From an uncultured Collinsella sp. (GTDB lineage Bacteria > Actinomycetota > Coriobacteriia > Coriobacteriales > Coriobacteriaceae): 5,453 bases of DNA. The stretch lies in assembly GCA_902475825.1 (NCBI GenBank), contig CABSBA010000117.1, forward strand, positions 1 to 5,453. The letters run 5' to 3'. The position numbers and the translations under genes were made by a program. Below are positions 1 through 5,453 of the stretch, piece after piece. Position 1 is the stretch's first letter; each line of letters starts with the position of its first letter. The notes under the pieces were generated by a model. That model worked only from the letters and a program-made list of their open reading frames with translations, did no database searches and was not told the origin of the DNA.

Positions 1-43
1 ATAGTTCCTGAATGAAGCCCCCGGAGGGCTAAGCGGGAACTAT
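1..43. repeat. Nested inverted repeat at left edge, possible terminator
   Basis: The outer arms, 1-10 and 34-43, pair over ten positions with one G-T wobble (ATAGTTCC against GGAACTAT at the ends). Inside them AGCCC (16-20) pairs with GGGCT (26-30) around a five-base loop. The right arm is followed only by a short TTTC, so the run of T expected of a strong intrinsic terminator is weak. The most likely role is the end of a transcription unit lying to the left of the window, but the structure may continue beyond position 1, so its full form cannot be judged. Confidence 0.4.
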
Positions 44-139
44 TTCACCGCAACTGCGTTGATGGGATGGCGTTTCGCCCTGCGTGTCCGTATGACCGCT
101 CCTGTCCTTTGCCGAATCCTTACCAGCGCTTCTGTGCAA

Positions 140-167
140 TTGGGGTACGATGAACTAACTGCATATT
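140..167 (+). promoter_or_regulatory. Candidate promoter region of the UMF1 transporter gene
   Basis: Two readings are possible. One uses the -10-like TACGAT at 146-151 in the string GGGGTACGATG, which closely resembles GTGGGTATGATG upstream of the glycosyltransferase. The other pairs TTGGGG (140-145) with CATATT (162-167) at 16-base spacing. Neither has a good -35 box, so the exact promoter is uncertain. The position, 27 to 54 bases before the start codon, is suitable for either. Confidence 0.3.
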
Positions 168-177
168 GGGCGAATAC

Positions 178-184
178 GAAAGGG
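178..184 (+). promoter_or_regulatory. Ribosome binding site fixing the transporter start
   Basis: GAAAGGG lies nine bases before ATG 194. This supports ATG 194 over the longer reading that opens at TTG 59. The added 45 codons would run through the likely promoter and have no hydrophobic or family-like character. Confidence 0.7.
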
Positions 185-193
185 CCCCTGTCC

Positions 194-1453
194 ATGAAAT
201 ACACCAAGCTCGAGCGTAACTGGGTTATGTACGATGTGGGCAATTCGGCCCTCGTGTTGCTCAATACCTCGGTGGTGCCCATCTACTTTAACGCCATCAA
301 TACCGGCGCTTCCTCGGCAGACCTGGTGGTCGCTTGGGGCAACGCGCAGACGATTGCCTCGCTGGTCATTGCCATGCTCATGCCCATTCTGGGCGCGCTT
401 GCCGACTACGCCGGCAACAAGATCAAGTTCTTCCTGGGCTTCTTCCTCACGGGCCTGGTTCTTTGCCTGGCGCAGGCTATCCCAATGTCCGCCATGGCAT
501 TTTTGACCGTGTACGTGCTGTGCACTATCGGCCTTAACTCCTCTATGACGTTCTACGACGCCATGCTGCCCGACATTACCACCGACGAGCGCATGGACGC
601 CGTGTCCAGCTCGGGCTATGCCTGGGGCTATATCGGTTCCACCGTGCCGTTCATCATCTGCCTGGCGCTCATCATGGGTGGCCCCGCTCTTGGCGTTCCC
701 ACCATGCTGGCAACGCGTCTGTCGTTTATCATCACTGGTGCCTGGTGGCTCATCTTTACTCTACCGCTCATTCGCACCTATAAGCAAAAGTACGGTCGCG
801 AGCGTGGTCCCGAGGACACCATCGGCCACATCGTGGGCGGTGTGTTCTCCGAGGTCGGACACACCATGCGCGAGATCGCCCACAACAAGACCGTGCTGGT
901 CTACATGATCGCGTTCTTCTTCTATATCGATGGCGTCCACACGGTCATTTCCATGGCTACCAGCTACGGCTCGGCTTTGGGCATCGATTCGACGCAGCTG
1001 GTGCTGGCGCTGCTCGTTACGCAGTTCGTGGCCTTTCCGTCCGCCATCATCTACGGCAAGCTCGCCGGACGCGTGGGCACGCTCAACATGATCCTGGTGG
1101 CGGTCGCCGCCTACATGGGCATTGTGCTGTTCGCCGCGTTCTTCCTAAAGACCGCCTTTGAGTTCTGGGTGCTTGCCATTATGGTCGGCCTGTTCCAGGG
1201 TGGCGTGCAGGCGCTCAGCCGCAGCTACTTTGGTCGCATCATCCCCAAGGAAAAGTCCAACGAGTACTACGGTTTCTTTGACATCTTCGGTCGTTACGCA
1301 AGCGTCATGGGCACCTTCCTGGTGTCGGTCGTCACCTCGCTGACCGGTAACCCGTCGCTGGGCGTCCTTTCCATTGGCGTGCTGCTGATCGTTGGCTTTA
1401 TGCTGCTGGCCCGCCTGTCCCGCATGACTCGGGCGGCAGAGCATGCCGCATAG
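194..1453 (+). CDS. UMF1 family MFS transporter
   Basis: This 419-residue protein is an integral membrane transporter of the UMF1/Atg22-like branch of the major facilitator superfamily. Family-typical motifs are visible in order: W10 with Y13-D14 and N17-S18 at the N-terminus, F120-Y121-D122 with L125-P126-D127 before the S139-S140-G141 to G145-Y146-I147-G148 stretch, D246-G247-V248-H249-T250 in the middle, and S342-R343-S344 with I350-P351, then G360-F361-F362-D363 near the end. Hydrophobic segments cover most of the length, consistent with about twelve helices, with a charged cytoplasmic loop near residues 196-225 between the two halves. Length is close to the family norm, so the gene is complete. 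Bacterial UMF1 proteins have no firmly known substrate; yeast Atg22 exports amino acids from the vacuole. It appears to be transcribed alone, with its own start signals and a likely terminator. Confidence 0.88.
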   Translation: MKYTKLERNWVMYDVGNSALVLLNTSVVPIYFNAINTGASSADLVVAWGNAQTIASLVIAMLMPILGALADYAGNKIKFFLGFFLTGLVLCLAQAIPMSAMAFLTVYVLCTIGLNSSMTFYDAMLPDITTDERMDAVSSSGYAWGYIGSTVPFIICLALIMGGPALGVPTMLATRLSFIITGAWWLIFTLPLIRTYKQKYGRERGPEDTIGHIVGGVFSEVGHTMREIAHNKTVLVYMIAFFFYIDGVHTVISMATSYGSALGIDSTQLVLALLVTQFVAFPSAIIYGKLAGRVGTLNMILVAVAAYMGIVLFAAFFLKTAFEFWVLAIMVGLFQGGVQALSRSYFGRIIPKEKSNEYYGFFDIFGRYASVMGTFLVSVVTSLTGNPSLGVLSIGVLLIVGFMLLARLSRMTRAAEHAA

Positions 1454-1468
1454 GAGCGAGCGGCTATT

Positions 1469-1491
1469 GTGCCTGTCCACGGCACTCTTTT
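1469..1491 (+). terminator. Weak intrinsic terminator after the transporter gene
   Basis: GTGCC (1469-1473) pairs with GGCAC (1481-1485) around a seven-base loop and is followed by TCTTTT. The stem is only five pairs, so efficiency should be modest. It sits 16 bases after the transporter stop codon, the expected place for its terminator. Confidence 0.42.
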
Positions 1492-1500
1492 GGGGTTATC

Positions 1501-1530
1501 CGCAATAAACATTGCGACTTGCGAGCAATG
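1501..1530 (+). promoter_or_regulatory. Overlapping inverted repeats and tandem repeat, candidate operator
   Basis: CGCAAT (1501-1506) and ATTGCG (1511-1516) form a perfect six-base dyad with a four-base centre. CATTGC (1510-1515) and GCAATG (1525-1530) form a second perfect dyad that shares the middle arm. TTGCGAC (1512-1518) and TTGCGAG (1519-1525) are adjacent direct repeats. The block ends 15 bases before the TATGAT -10-like box, so it covers the -35 area where a regulator could act. The protein that might bind is not known. Confidence 0.4.
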
Positions 1531-1545
1531 ATTTGCCCAAGTGGG

Positions 1546-1551
1546 TATGAT
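1546..1551 (+). promoter_or_regulatory. -10-like box of the glycosyltransferase-LytSR operon
   Basis: TATGAT matches five of six positions of the TATAAT consensus and lies in GTGGGTATGATGG. No clear -35 box stands 16-18 bases upstream, where the bases belong to the dyad block, so the promoter may depend on an activator or on contacts just upstream of the -10 box. Transcription would start near 1557-1560, just before the leader hairpin. Confidence 0.42.
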
Positions 1552-1567
1552 GGAATCAGCTAGGTCG

Positions 1568-1604
1568 CGGGGCGTCGCCTGTGTTTGGCGGCGTCCCGTT
1601 TTTT
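1568..1604 (+). terminator. Strong intrinsic-terminator hairpin in the glycosyltransferase leader
   Basis: Arms 1568-1579 and 1587-1598 form a twelve-pair GC-rich stem with two G-T wobbles and a seven-base loop, followed directly by TTTTTT at 1599-1604. This is a textbook intrinsic terminator shape. It lies after the likely promoter and directly before the Shine-Dalgarno of the next gene, so it may act as an attenuator for the operon. It could instead be a backstop for transcription coming from the transporter gene if the real promoter is elsewhere. Confidence 0.75.
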
Positions 1605-1612
1605 GTGCTGCA

Positions 1613-1623
1613 GGGAGGGAAGG
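1613..1623 (+). promoter_or_regulatory. Ribosome binding site fixing the glycosyltransferase start
   Basis: GGGAGGGAAGG ends one base before ATG 1625. Its GGAGG-like core (GGGAGGG, 1613-1619) lies five bases from the start codon. It selects ATG 1625 over in-frame GTG 1541 and ATG 1547, both of which would translate through the -10 box and the terminator hairpin. Confidence 0.75.
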
Positions 1624-1624
1624 C

Positions 1625-2812
1625 ATGAACGCCACGGTTGTGATTCCAACATATTGGGCAGATGATGATGCCCATGCAAACACTCCCGGCGTCTATGACC
1701 ACTCGACGAAGCTCAACGCCACCAATCCCGAGCTCGACCGCTGCCTGGCCTCGCTCGAGCAGGTGCACGACATTCCGAGGATTATCCTTTTGGTGGTCTG
1801 TCCCATCTCGGCTACGGCTGATGTGTCGAAGCGCGTGCTCGAAATCGTCGACGCGCACCCTACGCTCAAAGTCACCGTGGTTACCAACACCCAGGCATCG
1901 CATATCGCCGATCGTGTGGCGCAGATTGCTCCCAAGGGCTCGGGCGAGTGCGTGAGCCTGCGCGGATACGGCGCCATCCGCAATATGGGGCTTGCCTGCG
2001 CTGCGGTGCTCGGTCACGATGCCGTTGTCTTTTTGGATGACGACGAGACCGTTATCGATGCCGACTTTATGAAGCGCGCGACCTATGCTCTGGGTCAGCA
2101 GACGCGTCAAGGCCTGCCGATTTTGGTCAAGAGCGGTTACTTTTACGATCGAGACGGATCGCCGTTGGCGCCCACGGACAAGGTGGGCATCTGCCATCGT
2201 TGGTGGACCAAACGCATCGAGTTTAATCGCTGGATGAAAAAGGCGCTCTCGGGCACCCGTATCTCGCGTTCAAACTACGTATGCGGCGGCCTTATGGCGC
2301 TTCATGCCCGCGCCTTTACCCGTGTGGCGTTTGACCCGTTTATCACCCGAGGTGAGGACCTGGACTACCTCTTTAACATGCGCATGTTTGGCTACGACGT
2401 GTGGTTTGACAACGAGTGGACCGTTCGTCACCTGCCGCCAGAGTCCGAGAGGCGCTCGCCGCGCTTTATGCAGGATGTGTACCGTTGGTACTACGAGCGT
2501 GCCAAGCTGACATTTGCCGCGCACCAGCAGGAGCTCGTTCCCGTCACGGCCGCGTCGCTCATGCCCTATCCGGGCCCGTGGATTTCGCGCGAGCTCGACG
2601 ACCGCGTGCGCAAGACCGCCATGGTCCGCAGCATGTTTACCCGCGAGCACGAGGGGTACCTGCGCATTTGGCGGCACGGTATTGACGAGGCCAAGACCTA
2701 CGCGCGTCAAAACGCCGCAAGCTACCTGCGTTTCCAGAGCTTCTGGCCCAAGATCATGGACGGGCTCTGGCGCGACGCACAACTGACCAGCATCCTGGAG
2801 GGGACTGAATGA
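1625..2812 (+). CDS. GT-A fold (GT2-like) glycosyltransferase
   Basis: This 395-residue protein probably transfers a sugar from a nucleotide-sugar donor in the cytoplasm. It opens with the typical GT2 strand V5-V6-I7-P8-T9-Y10. R119-N120 with G122 precedes a helix, then V134-V135-F136-L137-D138-D139-D140-E141 gives the DxD metal-binding motif. R242-G243-E244-D245-L246-D247 resembles the ED region that carries the catalytic or acceptor-binding acid, and R268-H269 could supply a further metal ligand, as in retaining GT-A enzymes of the GT81/GT78 type. No transmembrane segment is seen; the C-terminal 110 residues are rich in Arg, Trp and Tyr and may bind acceptor or membrane. Its stop overlaps the kinase start (ATGA), so it is the first gene of a sensor operon. 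Donor, acceptor and product are unknown; a wall, capsule or storage glycan role is inference. Confidence 0.8.
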   Translation: MNATVVIPTYWADDDAHANTPGVYDHSTKLNATNPELDRCLASLEQVHDIPRIILLVVCPISATADVSKRVLEIVDAHPTLKVTVVTNTQASHIADRVAQIAPKGSGECVSLRGYGAIRNMGLACAAVLGHDAVVFLDDDETVIDADFMKRATYALGQQTRQGLPILVKSGYFYDRDGSPLAPTDKVGICHRWWTKRIEFNRWMKKALSGTRISRSNYVCGGLMALHARAFTRVAFDPFITRGEDLDYLFNMRMFGYDVWFDNEWTVRHLPPESERRSPRFMQDVYRWYYERAKLTFAAHQQELVPVTAASLMPYPGPWISRELDDRVRKTAMVRSMFTREHEGYLRIWRHGIDEAKTYARQNAASYLRFQSFWPKIMDGLWRDAQLTSILEGTE

Positions 2813-4152
2813 TCGACCGCCGCGCCCAGCGCGATAACTCAATATCAATCTTTCGCGTGATCGCCGTTGTCTGTGCCATTTGCGTGCTGGTGTACTTTAT
2901 TTTTGCCCTGGCGACCGGGATTGAGCCGATCGCGACTGTGGTCGCCTGTGCACTGCTGTGCATCTTTCTGTGCATTTTTATCTATTTGACGCTCAATCCC
3001 GATTCGGTGCGTTCACAGTACACCGAAGAGACGCTCTCGGTGGCCTCTGCCATGCTCGAGGACATCAAAGGCGGCCTGACGCAGGAGTCGGCGCGTCTGG
3101 TGTGCCAGCGCATTTTGCCCGAGACACGTGCCATGACGGTTGCCATCACCGACGAGGGCAATGTGCTGGCCTGCGCGGGCGAGTTCGAGGAAAAGCTACT
3201 GCCCGACTCGCCCATCCACACACTTGCCACGCGCTACGTCATCGAGCACGGTATCGTCCAGTCGTTCAACCGCGTGGTGGACGTCGTGGGTTCGGATGGC
3301 TCGCACAACCAGGTCCCTGCCGGTATCATCGCGCCCATCAAGGTGGGCGACCGCACCGTCGGCACGCTCAAGTTCTACTACAAGACCCCGCGTGCCGTCG
3401 ACCGTACCCAGTATGCGCTCGCCTCGGGTTTTGCCGAGATCCTGTCCACGCAGCTCGCCATCCACGAGCTCGAGGTGCAAAAGGAGCTCACGGCCCGTGC
3501 CGAGGTGCGTGCCCTGCAGGCGCAGATCAACCCGCACTTCCTGTTCAACACGCTCAATACCATCGCGTCGTTTACGCGTACCGACCCGCTGCGCGCCCGC
3601 GAGCTGCTGCGCGAGTTCTCTTCGTTCTATCGCGCCACGCTCGACAATTCGGGCTCGCTCATTCCCGTGTCGCGCGAGGTCGCACAGACCAAGCGCTATC
3701 TGACGTTTGAGAAGGCGCGCTTTGGCGATGATCGCGTGCTGGCGACCTTCGATGTGTCCGAGGACATCGAGGACACGCTGGTGCCGGCATTTGTGATTCA
3801 GCCGATCGTCGAGAATGCCGTGCGCCATGGTATGGGCGACGACGATGCGCTGATGATCGATGTGTCGGTTCACAGGGATGGCGAAGATGCGATTTTAATT
3901 GCGGTCGCCGATAACGGCGTGGGTATGGATGAAGGCACCGCTGCCAGACTGTTTGACGAACGCTCCGCCCGTCCCGACGCCAACTCCCCACAGGGTGGCG
4001 GCGCCGGTGTGGCCATGCACAATATTTCGGAGCGTATCCATCGCTTTTATGGACCGCACTCCTATACGCGCGTCGAATCGGCGCCGGGCAAGGGCACTAA
4101 AGTGCTCCTGCATCTCGATTTGTCGGAGAGCATCTTCGACATTCAAGAGTAA
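2809..4152 (+). CDS. LytS/BtsS-type membrane sensor histidine kinase
   Basis: This 447-residue kinase should phosphorylate the LytTR regulator encoded next. Two transmembrane helices span about 17-36 and 40-61, joined by a very short loop. A GAF-like region covers roughly 75-222. A short helical linker leads into the His_kinase domain of the LytS class, with Q-I-N-P-H-F-L-F-N around phospho-acceptor H243. The ATPase domain shows the N box (E335-N336, H340-G341), D368-N369-G370-V371-G372 (G1) and a G2 box at G396-G400 followed by N405. Well-studied LytS and BtsS proteins carry a five-helix LYT sensor, which is absent here. Five cysteines (22, 25, 47, 51, 55) lie in the membrane helices. The start ATG overlaps the glycosyltransferase stop and follows GGAGGGG at 2797-2803, so translation is coupled. 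Its signal is unknown. Confidence 0.9.
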   Translation: MIDRRAQRDNSISIFRVIAVVCAICVLVYFIFALATGIEPIATVVACALLCIFLCIFIYLTLNPDSVRSQYTEETLSVASAMLEDIKGGLTQESARLVCQRILPETRAMTVAITDEGNVLACAGEFEEKLLPDSPIHTLATRYVIEHGIVQSFNRVVDVVGSDGSHNQVPAGIIAPIKVGDRTVGTLKFYYKTPRAVDRTQYALASGFAEILSTQLAIHELEVQKELTARAEVRALQAQINPHFLFNTLNTIASFTRTDPLRARELLREFSSFYRATLDNSGSLIPVSREVAQTKRYLTFEKARFGDDRVLATFDVSEDIEDTLVPAFVIQPIVENAVRHGMGDDDALMIDVSVHRDGEDAILIAVADNGVGMDEGTAARLFDERSARPDANSPQGGGAGVAMHNISERIHRFYGPHSYTRVESAPGKGTKVLLHLDLSESIFDIQE

Positions 4153-4208
4153 AATAATAGGTTACGGGTTTAACGCCGGTTGGCGGATGCCCGACGTAGT
4201 TAGTTGAC

Positions 4209-4214
4209 GAAAGG
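4209..4214 (+). promoter_or_regulatory. Ribosome binding site fixing the response regulator start
   Basis: GAAAGG lies ten bases before ATG 4225. It rules out the in-frame TTG at 4204, which overlaps the site itself. The chosen start gives the usual family opening, M-L-R-A followed by the acidic pocket. Confidence 0.65.
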
Positions 4215-4224
4215 TTTTATCCCT

Positions 4225-4941
4225 ATGCTGCGTGCGATGATTGTGGATGACGAGGCCCCGGCCCGTTCGGAACTTCGCTTCTTGCTCGAGCAGACGGGCA
4301 AGATCGGCACGATCACAGAAGCGTCGAGCGTTCGCTCCGCCATCGAGATGCTCATGGAGAGCCGCGTCGATGTCGTGTTCCTCGATATTTCGATGCCCGG
4401 CGCTTCGGGTCTGCAACTTGCCGAGGCACTGCATAAGCTCAAGAATCCGCCGGCGATCGTATTTGTAACCGCGTACAGCGATCATGCGGTCGAGGCGTTT
4501 GATGTGGATGCCGTCGACTATCTGATGAAGCCGGTCGAGGAGGCTCGCTTGGATCGAGCGATCGATAAGGTTATGCAACGCGCCAAGCCTGTCACGGACA
4601 GCAAGGTGACCATCGAGCGCATCCCGGTGGAAAAGGGCGGCCGCAAGGTCCTCATCCCCGTGGACGACATTCGCTTTATCATGGCCAAGGACGATTACTC
4701 CTGTATTTATACGGTCGATGACCGCTTTTTGTCGACGACCTCGCTGGCACAGTTCGAGGCCAAGCTCTGCGACTTTGGCTTCTTCCGCGTTCACCGCCGC
4801 TATATCGTCAACTTGGCATGTGTCACCGACGTCGAGACGGTTCCCTCGGGCGCTATCCAGCTGGGCATTACGGGCGTCGACGAACGCGTGCCGGTTTCGC
4901 GCCGTCGCGTCGTACCGCTCAAAAAGGCCCTGAGCCTCTAG
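4225..4941 (+). CDS. LytTR-family response regulator (LytR/AgrA/AlgR type)
   Basis: This 238-residue protein is a cytoplasmic transcription factor activated by phosphorylation. The receiver domain (about 2-118) shows the acidic pocket D8-D9-E10, phospho-acceptor D54 in F52-L53-D54-I55, the switch residue T82 with A83-Y84, and K102-P103. A linker follows, then a LytTR DNA-binding domain over about 130-236, recognised by the stretch K-D-D-Y-S near the middle and F-F-R-V-H-R-R-Y-I-V-N-L, the family's best conserved motif. Length is normal for the family. It follows the kinase on the same strand after 72 bases, so the two are very likely partners. LytTR proteins usually bind paired direct repeats; no convincing pair was found in the window. 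Targets may include its own operon, but that is not shown. Confidence 0.93.
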   Translation: MLRAMIVDDEAPARSELRFLLEQTGKIGTITEASSVRSAIEMLMESRVDVVFLDISMPGASGLQLAEALHKLKNPPAIVFVTAYSDHAVEAFDVDAVDYLMKPVEEARLDRAIDKVMQRAKPVTDSKVTIERIPVEKGGRKVLIPVDDIRFIMAKDDYSCIYTVDDRFLSTTSLAQFEAKLCDFGFFRVHRRYIVNLACVTDVETVPSGAIQLGITGVDERVPVSRRRVVPLKKALSL

Positions 4942-4947
4942 CACACC

Positions 4948-5000
4948 GGCCCCGCAGCCCTGTAGACCAAAAGATGTCTGCGGAGCCGTGGGGCCTATTT
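4948..5000 (+). terminator. Likely intrinsic terminator after the response regulator
   Basis: GGCCCC (4948-4953) pairs perfectly with GGGGCC (4990-4995), and the stem can extend inward by five more positions with one wobble and one mismatch. CCGCAG (4952-4957) can instead pair with CTGCGG (4978-4983). The T-run after the stem is short (TATTTGT), so termination may be incomplete. The position, six bases after the stop codon, fits the end of the operon. Confidence 0.55.
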
Positions 5001-5045
5001 GTATGTAGATGTTGGATATTCAAATCGTTTTGCGGAAGGGATCCC

Positions 5046-5453
5046 ATGAACAGTGCAAGCGTCAAGCGTATCGACATTATCTCGGACACCCACGGCTATC
5101 TTTCGCCTGCGCTTCTGGACGAGCTTAAGGGTGCGGATTTGATTATCCATGCCGGCGACATTACGTCGGAGATGGACTACGAGCACCTGCGCACCATCGC
5201 TCCCGTGCGAGCGGTGCTGGGCAATAACGACTACTACCGCGACTACGGCCCCGATGTGGACCGCTTGGCGCTCTTTACCTACGAAGGCCTCAAGTTCGCC
5301 GTAGCCCACTACCGCGAAGATCTCCCGGTGGGGTCCGTAGACGTAGCCATCAACGGTCACACCCACGTAACTAAAGAAGCCCAAGTGGGCCGCTGCCTGG
5401 TCGGCTCCACCAAGACCGGCATCGACATGAACGCGGTCGAACTGCTCGGCCAT
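5046..5453 (+). CDS. YfcE/MJ0936-type metallophosphoesterase, 3' end missing
   Basis: The visible 136 residues form a calcineurin-like phosphodiesterase of the small YfcE/MJ0936 family, cytoplasmic enzymes that hydrolyse phosphodiesters with two bound metal ions. All usual metal-site motifs are present in order: D14-T15-H16-G17, H35-A36-G37-D38, G59-N60-N61-D62, H88, and N103-G104-H105-T106-H107. The usual H-G after the fourth motif is H88-Y89 here, and spacing between the later motifs is shorter than in MJ0936, so this is a compact member. The family is about 155-170 residues long; no stop is reached before the window ends. Start ATG 5046 follows GGAAGGG at 5034-5040 with a five-base spacer. 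It lies after the operon terminator and is probably its own unit; no clear promoter is seen. The natural substrate is unknown. Confidence 0.85.
   Translation, partial: MNSASVKRIDIISDTHGYLSPALLDELKGADLIIHAGDITSEMDYEHLRTIAPVRAVLGNNDYYRDYGPDVDRLALFTYEGLKFAVAHYREDLPVGSVDVAINGHTHVTKEAQVGRCLVGSTKTGIDMNAVELLGH

Noticed and set aside
1541..1624. N-terminal extension of the glycosyltransferase from GTG 1541 or ATG 1547
   Set aside because: The frame is open, but it crosses the -10-like box and the terminator hairpin, and ATG 1625 has a strong ribosome binding site and begins the typical GT2 strand at once.
1556..2848. Long minus-strand open frames opposite the glycosyltransferase (1556-2197 and 2270-2848)
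   Set aside because: Both mirror the coding strand, have no ribosome binding site noticed and no family-like motifs.
4156..4224. Possible LytTR binding repeats before the regulator (several GTT-containing strings)
   Set aside because: Only TTAGTTGACGA near 4200 fits the half-site consensus moderately, no matching partner was seen at the expected spacing, and it overlaps the ribosome binding site.
4162..4944. Minus-strand open frame of 260 codons across the response regulator
   Set aside because: It is longer than the regulator but lies fully antisense to a gene with all receiver and LytTR motifs. Its translation has no recognisable domain and follows from GC-rich codon bias.
4995..5453. Minus-strand open frame of 152 codons opposite the metallophosphoesterase
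   Set aside because: The + strand carries every metal-site motif in order with a good ribosome binding site; the minus-strand frame is its shadow.
1..5453. CRISPR array, tRNA or rRNA genes, insertion sequence
   Set aside because: No regularly spaced repeats, cloverleaf, rRNA-like stretch, transposase motifs or target-site duplications were seen on either strand.

Overview
The window looks like chromosomal DNA from a moderately GC-rich bacterium. Codons prefer G or C in the third position, start sites carry strong purine-rich Shine-Dalgarno sequences, and all five genes lie on the + strand. Codon style and gene types fit the Actinomycetota class Coriobacteriia (Collinsella-like), but this is an inference from style, not from a marker gene.

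Layout. Positions 1-43 hold a nested inverted repeat cut by the window edge, possibly the terminator of a gene to the left. A complete 12-helix-type transporter of the UMF1 branch of the major facilitator superfamily follows (194-1453). The intergenic stretch 1454-1624 is dense with signals: a weak hairpin with a T-run, overlapping inverted repeats and a tandem 7-base repeat, a -10-like TATGAT, and a strong terminator-type hairpin whose T-run ends only nine bases before the Shine-Dalgarno of the next gene.

That next unit has three genes: a GT-A/GT2-like glycosyltransferase (1625-2812), a LytS/BtsS-type membrane histidine kinase (2809-4152, start and stop overlapping as ATGA with the glycosyltransferase), and a LytTR-type response regulator (4225-4941) after a 72-base gap. 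A GC-rich hairpin (4948-4995) closes the unit. A YfcE/MJ0936-type metallophosphoesterase starts at 5046 and runs off the right edge.

Working together. The kinase and regulator carry all expected catalytic and phospho-acceptor residues and should form one two-component pair, with the regulator binding DNA through LytTR. The kinase input is unusual: two transmembrane helices, not the five-helix LYT sensor of well-studied relatives, with five cysteines inside them, followed by a GAF-like domain. Coupling of the glycosyltransferase to the kinase suggests that a surface or storage glycan is made in step with the sensor. The signal and sugar substrate cannot be read from the sequence. The most interesting points are the hairpin in the operon leader, the cysteine pattern in the kinase membrane anchor, and the glycosyltransferase-LytSR operon itself.
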